From NCBI RefSeq assembly GCF_030908545.1, contig NZ_CP133083.1, positions 1,736,001 to 1,800,000 of the forward strand: a stretch of DNA of 64,000 bases, written 5' to 3'. Below, piece after piece: positions 36,445 to 44,384 of this stretch. Below the pieces are notes generated by a model. It was not told where the DNA came from. It ran no database searches and was given only the letters and a program-made list of their open reading frames with translations. Source of the DNA: Nitrosomonas sp. sh817. GTDB lineage: Bacteria > Pseudomonadota > Gammaproteobacteria > Burkholderiales > Nitrosomonadaceae. Position 1 is the first letter of the stretch, and each line of letters opens with the position of its first letter. Position numbers and translations under genes: made by a program.

Positions 36445-36592
36445 GATTCCACCTCTCAATATCTTGCTGGAAATCAGCTAGTATTTTCTCCAGACTGGTA
36501 AATACGTAATCGGTTTCCCGATAACCCCAGTGACGGTGGTCGCCTTCTCCGGCTTTTGTCAATTTCTCCGACAGAAAAGTAAGAAGGCTATG
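36425..36592 (-). pseudogene. C-terminal remnant of a DUF6516-type (toxin-like) protein
   Basis: In one minus-strand frame the bases read LTKAGEGDHRHWGYRETDYV and FTSLEKILADFQQDIERW before a TGA at 36425-36427. GKGDHRHxGxRExxYxF followed by a VxxLxxDFxxDI helix is the C-terminal pattern of small DUF6516-type proteins that precede HTH antitoxin-like genes. The N-terminal half is missing; the frame is closed upstream by a stop at the dhaKL end. It overlaps the start of the antitoxin-like gene, as intact pairs do. Family naming is from memory and moderate. Confidence 0.55.
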
Positions 36593-36618
36593 TTATCAAT
36601 CAAAAACATCGCCTTCTT
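36581..36618 (-). terminator. Hairpin overlapping the dhaKL stop codon
   Basis: AAGAAGGC (36581-36588) and GCCTTCTT (36611-36618) are exact complements, with further pairing TATGTT/AACATC inside. Read on the minus strand the stem is followed by ACTTTTC. It lies across the end of the kinase gene and may end its transcript. Confidence 0.5.
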
Positions 36619-38339
36619 ATGATTCTGCCTACTGCGTCAATAATCAAAGCCATCGAAACCGCTCCAGGATCGGGGTTGCCGATGCTTTTATCCGCATGCG
36701 GCCGGGCGCGGCCGATTTTGGGGATGAGATTCTTGGTCGCTTCGGCGGATTGCTGGGCAATTTCCGCGGCGGCTGTCCAAGCTTCCGCGATTGATAGTCC
36801 TTGAGCGGCTCCTTTTGTCAACGCGGCGGAAAATGGATAGAGCACGTCGACCAGCGTTTTGTCGTTAAGCTGCGCCTTGCCGACATCAATAACAGCTTGC
36901 AGTGCCGCCGTGACCCCTGCCGCAATCATTGAAGCATCCGGCTTGGTTTCATCACTAAGAGAATTGCCAAAGTTGCGCAGAATGACGCCCCACAACATAC
37001 CCGAGGTACCACCGGCACGATCCGACCAGGCGTCGCCGGCGGCCGTTAATGCCGTCCCTGCCCCGGCTTGAAACGCCATGACTTTTTTGACGGCATCGAC
37101 ACCAGCTTTCAATCCGCGCTGCATGCCGATGCCGTGATCGCCGTCACCGGCGATGGCATCCAAACGTCCCAATTCGTCTTGTTGCGCTTCGATGGCTCCG
37201 AGCGCCGCTTCAAACGCCAACAGTACAATGTTGACGACTGCTTGCGATTCCGGCGAACCGGACCTGATGGTGAATTTGCCTCGCGAACCCTTCGATTCGA
37301 CGACATGGTCGATCATTGGTCCGGCGCTCATGACCACGCCGCGATGAAACGCCGGTGTATCGGCTGCCGCCAGCCAGCTCTGTTCAAGCGCATCGTCGAG
37401 CCAGAACAACGTCAACGATACGCCCGCCATGTCGAAGCTGGTGATTAATTCATCCACGACCGGCGCGACGATGATCAGCCCGCGCGCCGTCAGCAATTGC
37501 TCGATCTTGCGATAGACCACGAATAATTCTTCGTACTTCACCGCACCGAGACCGTTGAGGATGACGCCGATCCGTGCCCCGGAAATATTGTTCACAGTTT
37601 CCGGAATCTCGGATAGCAGTTTATCCGCCAGCAGTTCCGCCAAGCCATCGGCACTTGGCGCCTTGACCCGGTCCAGGCCGGGTTCGCCGTGGATGCCCAT
37701 GCCGACTTCCATGATGCCGGGTTCGACTTCGAATAAAGGCTTGGCAGCGCCGGGCAATGTGCAACCGGAAAACGCTACACCCAGTGAACGCACCCGGCTG
37801 TTGGCTGCAGCCGCAATCCGTACGACTTCATCAATCGGTTTTCCGGCATCCGCAGCAACCGCCGCCGCTTTGAATACCGCCAGCGTACCGGCAATGCCGC
37901 GGCGTTTGTGCTGCTCATGCGCCGGCGCGGAGGCGATATCATCGGTCACCACCACCGACTGGACATCGATACCCTGCGCGCGCAGACGTTCCTGCGCTTG
38001 GGTGAAATTGAGCACGTCACCGGCGTAATTGGCAAAGCAAAACAAAATTCCGCCGCCCGCATCGACGGCATGCGCCACATTACAGATCTGTTGCGCCGAC
38101 GGCGCGGCGAAGACGTTGCCGAGCGCGGCGCCGTGCGCCAATCCGTGACCGACAAAACCGCCGAACGCCGGATAGTGCCCGGAACCGCCGCCGATCACCA
38201 CCACGACCTGCCCGGTCTTGGCTTTATGCCGCCGGATCACGCCGCCATCGACACGCAGGATTTTGTCACGATGCGCGGCGGCATAACCGTCCGCCAATTC
38301 CGCCGCAAATTGCGCCGGATCATTGAATAAATAAGTCAT
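36600..38339 (-). CDS. Single-chain dihydroxyacetone kinase (DhaK-DhaL fusion)
   Basis: A 579-residue ATP-dependent kinase. The DhaK domain (about 1-330) has GGGSGHYPAFGGFVG (50-64) and the substrate-binding histidine H217 in GMGIHGEPG; the DhaL domain (about 360-575) has the Mg-ATP motif AGDGDHGIGMQRG and GGTSGMLWG. Fused forms use ATP rather than the PTS phosphoprotein DhaM and also phosphorylate glyceraldehyde or, in some bacteria, erythrulose. The last residues (IIRRRCF) come from the hairpin at the 3' end and may differ from relatives. It stands alone, beside toxin-antitoxin remnants, and its GC-rich codon use differs from its neighbours, which fits horizontal acquisition. Confidence 0.88.
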   Translation of the reverse strand: MTYLFNDPAQFAAELADGYAAAHRDKILRVDGGVIRRHKAKTGQVVVVIGGGSGHYPAFGGFVGHGLAHGAALGNVFAAPSAQQICNVAHAVDAGGGILFCFANYAGDVLNFTQAQERLRAQGIDVQSVVVTDDIASAPAHEQHKRRGIAGTLAVFKAAAVAADAGKPIDEVVRIAAAANSRVRSLGVAFSGCTLPGAAKPLFEVEPGIMEVGMGIHGEPGLDRVKAPSADGLAELLADKLLSEIPETVNNISGARIGVILNGLGAVKYEELFVVYRKIEQLLTARGLIIVAPVVDELITSFDMAGVSLTLFWLDDALEQSWLAAADTPAFHRGVVMSAGPMIDHVVESKGSRGKFTIRSGSPESQAVVNIVLLAFEAALGAIEAQQDELGRLDAIAGDGDHGIGMQRGLKAGVDAVKKVMAFQAGAGTALTAAGDAWSDRAGGTSGMLWGVILRNFGNSLSDETKPDASMIAAGVTAALQAVIDVGKAQLNDKTLVDVLYPFSAALTKGAAQGLSIAEAWTAAAEIAQQSAEATKNLIPKIGRARPHADKSIGNPDPGAVSMALIIDAVGRIIRRRCF

Positions 38340-38543
38340 TGCTAATTAAATCCCGGAGCTGAAAAATAATCATCATAGCGCTTTACTGTGAACCGCTTGG
38401 AATTGTGTTTGACGCAGGTTACGAACATTATCCCGCTACCCGGTAGTCTGATAAAATCGGATTAATGAATCATGCAGGTGCGCCAAGTCAGCCTGCCCTC
38501 TAATTAAATCACGCCAGTTGCCGGTCACAAAGGAATTATTGCA

Positions 38544-40427
38544 TTGTTTTCAGCGTTTCAACATTTGAATTTTACCCGGATTCTTGTATTTTCAACCTTG
38601 TCCGCGGCTTGGCTGGGATTCGCTTATTATTTTGGAAAATTGATTCCGGATAAGCAATTGTGGTTTGCGCTATTGGTTACCTTGCTATTCGGATTGCCCA
38701 TCTATTGCGCCGCGATTTACGCGGTGACGATCGAGAGAATATACCGCGCCAATCAGTTCCAAAAACTGGGTATTTTGCATTGGTTGTTCACCCGGCGGAT
38801 ACTGGCTTATCTCGTTTGGTTGTTCTGGGCGGTGGTATTTTCATTCTTGTTGTTGTGTTATCTCGGCTCCGCCGACAAGCAGGAATGGGTTGTTTTTTTC
38901 ACCGCCATCCCGGCATTCGCTGTTATTTACACACTTTTTTCATCTGTTGCGGCGCGAGAATACAAACCCTATATCGCAGTACATAAATCGCTTAGCTGGT
39001 CACGCTGGCTAACAGCCGTAACGATGGCGGCGCTTTTTATCGTTTTGGTCGATCACACCGATACTACCCGCCAATATGCGTCACTGTCAGAAGCGGTCGC
39101 GGCGGAAAGCCAAAAACTCGATGGCACGACCAATAGCATTTTGATTCTCGAAACCAACCGGCTGCTGGGCTTTGTCGAAGGCATGAAGCGCTACGCGCTG
39201 GGCAGCCTGCAGTCTTTAAGCGACGTGTTATACCTTGGCTGCGTGTTCGCCGGCAGTTTGGTGTTTTTTTATAACGTCATGCTCGGGATTTCCAGTTTCA
39301 TGCTGCCTTTGCCGGAATACCGGCGGATCCTTGCCCCCATCCAGGATAGCGATGAACCGCCGGCGGTATCGCCCTGGGCTTGGGCGATTACCTCGGCCTT
39401 CACGACTTTTTTTGTTTTCTTTATCTATGTGCCATCCACGGTCTATGTCGATGCCTGGCTGCGTTCCAATCCTGAAACTGTCGGGGAAATCCGCGCTTCG
39501 CAGCAAAAGGTCGTACAAACCGTGGAAATGATCGGGGACGATTACTACAAACCCGGCACTGCGGAACAAATTGAGCGGGCCTACCTCGATACCCTCAGTA
39601 AAATGGAGTCCTCGCTGGAAAAACTGCGTGAAACCACCGGCACCGGTTTTCAGCAGATGGTCGATAACGTCGATGCGTATCTCGATTGGTATTATAGCCT
39701 GCCCGGTGAATACGAACGGATTCTGGCCTTGGCTACCGGTGTTTTGGAAAACTGGATGAGCGAAAAATTGCAAAACTATTTGATGCGAGGCAATGCCTTT
39801 GGCCCGGTCCAGCAATCCATTGAAGAAGTATTGCAAAACAACCAGCAGTTACGTGCCGAACATCTGCAACAGGTGGAGCGGATTCTGGCCGACAATCGCG
39901 TTGAACCGGTCAGCGAAGCGCAACTGGAAATTGTCCGGCATGCTTCCTTGAATGCCCTCAAGGAACCGCCGGCGCATAGCGTCATCGTCAACCTGGAAAA
40001 CCGTGTGCTGATTTCCGGCGGTATCGGCACCGCAGGTGCGATTACCGGCGCGATCGCCGGGAAGATTACCGCCAAAGTGGCTGGCAAAGGCATCATCAAA
40101 CTCGGCGCGCAAGCATTGATCAAAGTAACCGCCGGCAAAGCAGTCAGCGCCTTGGGCGGTGCCGCCGCCGGCGCCGCAACGGGAGCCGCATTGGGTTCGT
40201 TCATTCCCGGTATCGGTACGGCAATCGGCGCGATGATCGGTGGTATCATTGGCGGCATCACTATTGGTTTGACTGTGGAAAAGCTCTTGCTGATGCTGGA
40301 AGAAGCATTTTCCCGCGACGAGTTCAAGCGCCAGATTCTGGAAGCCATCGAAGAAGAGCGTCTCGAATTTGAAAGATTCTTAACGACGCCCGTGTTAGCG
40401 GACAACCATCCGGCTGAAGTACCCTGA
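38544..40427 (+). CDS. Large membrane protein with C-terminal glycine-zipper region, function unknown
   Basis: A 627-residue protein. About seven membrane helices occur in the first half (roughly 10-32, 40-62, 84-110, 116-135, 153-172, 230-252, 278-302). A long charged, helical region (about 305-470) follows, rich in Glu/Gln with ETTGTGFQQMVDNVDAYLDWYYSLPGEYERIL. Then comes a Gly/Ala-rich glycine-zipper-like membrane hairpin (about 490-570, GGAAAGAATGAALGSF and GTAIGAMIGGIIGG) and a charged helix at the end. The start is TTG, supported by AAGGAA nine bases upstream. I do not recognise a family. The layout (membrane anchor, large soluble helical domain, glycine zipper) suggests an envelope or pore-type protein. 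Confidence 0.7.
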   Translation: MFSAFQHLNFTRILVFSTLSAAWLGFAYYFGKLIPDKQLWFALLVTLLFGLPIYCAAIYAVTIERIYRANQFQKLGILHWLFTRRILAYLVWLFWAVVFSFLLLCYLGSADKQEWVVFFTAIPAFAVIYTLFSSVAAREYKPYIAVHKSLSWSRWLTAVTMAALFIVLVDHTDTTRQYASLSEAVAAESQKLDGTTNSILILETNRLLGFVEGMKRYALGSLQSLSDVLYLGCVFAGSLVFFYNVMLGISSFMLPLPEYRRILAPIQDSDEPPAVSPWAWAITSAFTTFFVFFIYVPSTVYVDAWLRSNPETVGEIRASQQKVVQTVEMIGDDYYKPGTAEQIERAYLDTLSKMESSLEKLRETTGTGFQQMVDNVDAYLDWYYSLPGEYERILALATGVLENWMSEKLQNYLMRGNAFGPVQQSIEEVLQNNQQLRAEHLQQVERILADNRVEPVSEAQLEIVRHASLNALKEPPAHSVIVNLENRVLISGGIGTAGAITGAIAGKITAKVAGKGIIKLGAQALIKVTAGKAVSALGGAAAGAATGAALGSFIPGIGTAIGAMIGGIIGGITIGLTVEKLLLMLEEAFSRDEFKRQILEAIEEERLEFERFLTTPVLADNHPAEVP

Positions 40428-40461
40428 AGTACAAATCAACCATTTATAATCCTGGAATCTT

Positions 40462-42180
40462 ATGGACCATAACATTACATTGATCACGACAATTGCAGCC
40501 GGTTTTGGCCTGGCTCTGATTTTCGGTTTTATCGCGGAGCGGCTGAAAACGCCGGCACTGGTCGGGTACCTGCTGGCCGGCATTGCGATCAGCCCGTCCA
40601 CGCCAGGGTTTGTCGCGGATATCGGCATTGCGTCGCAATTGTCGGAAATCGGCGTCATGCTGCTGATGTTCGGCGTCGGCTTGCATTTTTCTCTGGATGA
40701 TCTGCTGTCGGTCAAGCGCGTTGCAGTACCCGGCGCAATTGTGCAAATGGCGGTTGCCACCGTTTTAGGCATGGCTTTGGCATCTTCGTGGGAATGGAGC
40801 ACCGGCGCCGGACTGGTGCTCGGCTTGTCACTATCGTGCGCCAGTACCGTGGTGCTGCTGAAGGCCCTCGAATCGCGTGGCGTGCTGGAATCCATGAACG
40901 GCCGCATCGCGGTTGGCTGGCTGATCGTCGAGGATTTAGTGACAGTTCTGATTCTGGTGTTGTTGCCATCGTTCGCAACCATGCTGGGAGGCGCCAATGA
41001 AAACGGCAATCCGACCGATCCGCTATGGTATACCATCGGCATTACATTATTGCTGGTTTCAGCGTTCATCGCACTGATGCTGATCGTCGGCCGCCGGGTG
41101 CTGCCGTGGCTGCTGTGGCAAGTTGCCCGCACCGGTTCGCGTGAAATGTTCACATTGGCAGTCGTCGCTGTCGCCATTTGCATCGCCTACGGCGCAGCCG
41201 CATTGTTTAATGTTTCGTTTGCACTGGGCGCTTTCTTTGCCGGCATGGTGATGCGCGAATCCAAATTCAGTCACCGCGCCGCCGAGGAATCACTGCCATT
41301 GCGCGATGCGTTCGCCGTGTTGTTTTTTGTTTCCGTCGGCATGCTGTTCGATCCAACGGTATTGATCGAAGAACCGATGCGGGTTTTAGCGGTGGCGGCG
41401 ATTATCATCGTCGGCAAATCCATGGCCGCCATGTTACTGGTGTTGATCATGCGTTACCCGCTCAATACTTCGCTAACGGTCGCCGCCAGTCTCGGGCAGA
41501 TTGGAGAATTCTCCTTTATCTTGGCGGGATTAGGGTTGTCTCTTGGCCTGATGCCCGCCGAAGGCATGAGTCTGGTGCTCGCCGGAGCGCTGATTTCCAT
41601 CGCTTTCAATCCAATCGCATTTGCCGCGGTTACGCCGTTCAGAAATCTCATTCTGAAACATTCCGCGTTGGCGCGGAAATACGAGAACCGCGACGATCCC
41701 TACGCGGAATTGCCGATGAGCACCGAGCGGAAATTTCTCGAAGGGCAAGTGGTGCTGGTGGGTTACGGTCACGTCGGAGAACGTATCGCGCATGCGCTGG
41801 GTGAAAAAAACATTCCGTATATCGTGGCGGAACAGAATCGTGAATTAGTGCAAGACTTGCGCAAACAAGGCGCAAACGCGGTATCCGGAGACGCCACCGA
41901 ACCCTCGGTGCTGATTCAGGCGCACATTACCGATGCCGCGATGCTGGTGATCGCTACAGCGGATCCACTGAATGTGCGGCACATGATCGATACCGCGCGC
42001 ACCTTAAACCCCGGCATCGAAATCGTATTGCGCACCCGCAGCGAAGACGAAACAAAATTATTGCGTAACGACAATCTGGGAACAGTATTCTTCGGTGAAG
42101 AAGAACTGGCTAAAAGCATGACGCATCATATTTTGGACCGGTTCGATGCTAAAACAGAATCCCGGCAAAAGAACGCTTAA
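40462..42180 (+). CDS. ybaL: Monovalent cation:proton antiporter, YbaL/KefB type
   Basis: A 572-residue CPA2-family antiporter: about 12 membrane helices (1-390; VGYLLAGIAISP, LMFGVGLHFSLDDL, LSCASTVVLLKAL, LIVEDLVTVLIL) and a C-terminal RCK/TrkA-N NAD-binding domain (about 425-545) starting VVLVGYGHVGERIAHAL. The opening HNITLITTIAAGFGLALIFGFI and FVADIGIASQLSEIGVMLLMF match YbaL. It exports K+ or Na+ against protons and may be gated through its nucleotide-binding domain. It follows the 627-residue protein by 34 bp and may be co-transcribed with it. Confidence 0.92.
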   Translation: MDHNITLITTIAAGFGLALIFGFIAERLKTPALVGYLLAGIAISPSTPGFVADIGIASQLSEIGVMLLMFGVGLHFSLDDLLSVKRVAVPGAIVQMAVATVLGMALASSWEWSTGAGLVLGLSLSCASTVVLLKALESRGVLESMNGRIAVGWLIVEDLVTVLILVLLPSFATMLGGANENGNPTDPLWYTIGITLLLVSAFIALMLIVGRRVLPWLLWQVARTGSREMFTLAVVAVAICIAYGAAALFNVSFALGAFFAGMVMRESKFSHRAAEESLPLRDAFAVLFFVSVGMLFDPTVLIEEPMRVLAVAAIIIVGKSMAAMLLVLIMRYPLNTSLTVAASLGQIGEFSFILAGLGLSLGLMPAEGMSLVLAGALISIAFNPIAFAAVTPFRNLILKHSALARKYENRDDPYAELPMSTERKFLEGQVVLVGYGHVGERIAHALGEKNIPYIVAEQNRELVQDLRKQGANAVSGDATEPSVLIQAHITDAAMLVIATADPLNVRHMIDTARTLNPGIEIVLRTRSEDETKLLRNDNLGTVFFGEEELAKSMTHHILDRFDAKTESRQKNA

Positions 42181-42210
42181 TCTTTAGAAAACTATCAAGA
42201 GAAATCATCC

Positions 42211-42513
42211 ATGACAGAACAAAATTATGCCGGCATTCATGACGATATTAACGGCGGACTCACGCACCTCGGGCGGATCGTGCGGGATGCCTGGGTATTC
42301 GGGATCTTGCCTGAAACAGAAACTTGCGCGGGCTGGAGCACTTCGCAGATGCAGACTTTATATGAAAAGGTTCATGAAGCTTGGGAGCCTTATGCGCATC
42401 TGCCAAGCCGGTTACCGGACGAACTCCGCGAACGGCATACCGCGATTTACGAAGCAGCGATCAAATACGCAAAAAGCAACGGCTGGAACGCCGAATTGGG
42501 CGATGATGATTAA
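42211..42513 (+). CDS. Hypothetical protein, 100 residues, conserved-looking
   Basis: A soluble acidic protein, mostly helical by composition, with GGLTHLGRIVRDAWVFGILPETETCAGW near the start and a tail ending in AELGDDD. No signal peptide or membrane segment. Begins 31 bp after ybaL on the same strand with AAGAGA before the ATG, and ends 6 bp from the convergent gene. I do not recognise the family; it may accompany the antiporter. Confidence 0.7.
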   Translation: MTEQNYAGIHDDINGGLTHLGRIVRDAWVFGILPETETCAGWSTSQMQTLYEKVHEAWEPYAHLPSRLPDELRERHTAIYEAAIKYAKSNGWNAELGDDD

Positions 42514-42519
42514 TGCCGG

Positions 42520-42930
42520 TCAAGCTTTCGCGGGGAAGTGAATGATCCGCGCAGGTCCGTCCAGTTTCGACTTGCTTTCCAGAAGCTGCAGCGCCAGCGG
42601 AAATTCGCGCTGTAACCGCAACATAATTTCCGGCATATGATCACGATAATAAATGGCTTCATAGGCAACCGGTTCATCAAGCGTATTGCGATCATGGCGT
42701 TTAAAATTGCACCAGGCAATGTCGATCCAGCATTTGCGCTCGCCATCGATAAACACAAACTCATCATGATCGATGATCGCCATGTATTGCATGCTGCGAA
42801 TCGGCACAAACAAATGGCGGGTTACGCATTTTGACAGCAAAGTAATCGCGAGATTATATGATTTCGCCGGCAAATAGCGCGTTTCCCTGCCAATTTCGGG
42901 ATCACGGTAACAGGTAATTTCCATTTCCAA
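42520..42930 (-). CDS. Hypothetical protein, 136 residues
   Basis: A soluble protein beginning MEMEITCYRDPEIGRETRYLPAKS, with a mixed beta/alpha pattern (TRHLFVPIRSMQYMAIIDHDEFVFIDGERKCWIDIAW). GGAGG precedes the start on the minus strand, which supports it as real. It is convergent with the 100-residue gene with only 6 bp between stops, so the two cannot share a terminator in the gap. No family recognised and no function inferred. Confidence 0.7.
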   Translation of the reverse strand: MEMEITCYRDPEIGRETRYLPAKSYNLAITLLSKCVTRHLFVPIRSMQYMAIIDHDEFVFIDGERKCWIDIAWCNFKRHDRNTLDEPVAYEAIYYRDHMPEIMLRLQREFPLALQLLESKSKLDGPARIIHFPAKA

Positions 42931-43097
42931 CCTCCGCGAAGCGTCGTGATAATGGCATATGATGAATCGTATTTAATCTTCAATCAAGCCGTATTGCAGC
43001 GGAGGAAAAATTGTTGCTGGCTATCTTACCGGTGAGCTTGGCTGAATTCCAAAGTAAAATATCACTACCGACTGACTAAAGAAAGCACAAGGGATCC

Positions 43098-44366
43098 ATG
43101 ACATTGATTAATCATTTTCTTTCACGCCTCGGACCAGGCTTATTGTATGCGGGCGCGGCTGTCGGTGTTTCCCATTTGGTGCAATCAACGCAAGCCGGCG
43201 GCATGTTCGGCTTTGAATTGATTATCGCCATCATCATTATTCATGCCATCAAATATCCTTTTTTTGAATTCGGTCCACGCTATACCGCAGCAACCGGACA
43301 GCACATTCTGCATGGTTATCTGAAACTCGGTAAATGGGCGGTATGGCTTTATCTGCTGATGGCAATCGCCACCATGTTTATCGTGCAAGCGGCCATTACG
43401 GTTGTGACCGCCGGTCTCATTACCAATATATTCGGACTCGATGGACTAGGTGGGCACGATCCGCAAATGGTTGCATTCATCATCGGCAGCCTGTTGTTGT
43501 TGATCTCGTTCACACTGTTAGTCAGCGGTCATTATGTGCTGCTCGATAAGTTGATGAAAATCATCATCTTGATACTGACGGTTACGTCGATCGCCGCCGT
43601 CATCATGCTGTTGTTCGACAATCCGGGACATCATAAGACCGCCACTGTTTCTTTCACCTTCACGGATACCGCGCATTTGATCTTTCTAGCGACATTTCTG
43701 GGCTGGATGCCGGCCCCGCTGGATCTATCCATATGGCACTCAATCTGGGCAAAAAGTAAAAACGACAGCGACGGCAAAATCGCATCGCTGCGGGAAACCT
43801 TGTTTGATTTCCGTGTGGGCTTTATCGGAACGGCGTTTCTGGCCATTTGTTTTTTATTGCTCGGCGCGTTGGTAATGTATGGCAGCGGCATTCCTTTTGC
43901 CGCCGGGGGCGCGGCATTCGCCGGGCAATTGCTCGATATGTACCAGCAAGCCCTGGGTGACTGGGCGTATCCGATCGTCGCCATTGCGGCTATTGCCACG
44001 ATGTTCAGCACGACATTGACCGTGTTGGATGCATTCCCGCGTTCGATCAGCGCTTCGCTGGAATTGTTATTCCCCGGCCGGATTCGGCAACGAAATCCTC
44101 ACTTCACGTATATGATCAGCTTGGCAATTTTAATAGCGGGTACTTTGTTTATCCTGTTCTTTTACATGACCTCCATGCGCGAAATGGTCAAAATCGCCAC
44201 CGTCATTTCATTCGTGGCTGCGCCCATCATTGCGATATTAAACATGCAAGCGGTTTTCAGCCGTCACATGCCCGATCAATACCGTCCCGGTAAACTCATG
44301 TGGATCTGGTGCTGGTTCGGCGTCGCTGCGCTATCCGCTTGTTCGATTTTTTATCTGCTGTTATAG
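43098..44366 (+). CDS. Nramp-family transporter lacking the canonical metal-site motifs
   Basis: A 422-residue protein with about 11 membrane helices and the overall Nramp/MntH plan. In helix 1 the usual DPGN after GPG is replaced: GPGLLYAGAAVGVSHLVQST. In helix 6 the MPH motif reads WMPAPLDLSIW, so the Asp/Asn and His/Met ligands typical of manganese/iron Nramps are absent. Related proteins that lack these ligands include NRMT-type magnesium transporters; transport of Mg2+ or another substrate is therefore possible. It precedes an Atm1-type exporter by 18 bp on the same strand. The symbol is left blank because mntH would imply manganese transport. Confidence 0.82.
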   Translation: MTLINHFLSRLGPGLLYAGAAVGVSHLVQSTQAGGMFGFELIIAIIIIHAIKYPFFEFGPRYTAATGQHILHGYLKLGKWAVWLYLLMAIATMFIVQAAITVVTAGLITNIFGLDGLGGHDPQMVAFIIGSLLLLISFTLLVSGHYVLLDKLMKIIILILTVTSIAAVIMLLFDNPGHHKTATVSFTFTDTAHLIFLATFLGWMPAPLDLSIWHSIWAKSKNDSDGKIASLRETLFDFRVGFIGTAFLAICFLLLGALVMYGSGIPFAAGGAAFAGQLLDMYQQALGDWAYPIVAIAAIATMFSTTLTVLDAFPRSISASLELLFPGRIRQRNPHFTYMISLAILIAGTLFILFFYMTSMREMVKIATVISFVAAPIIAILNMQAVFSRHMPDQYRPGKLMWIWCWFGVAALSACSIFYLLL

Positions 44367-44384
44367 GAACATTCAAGAAAACCT

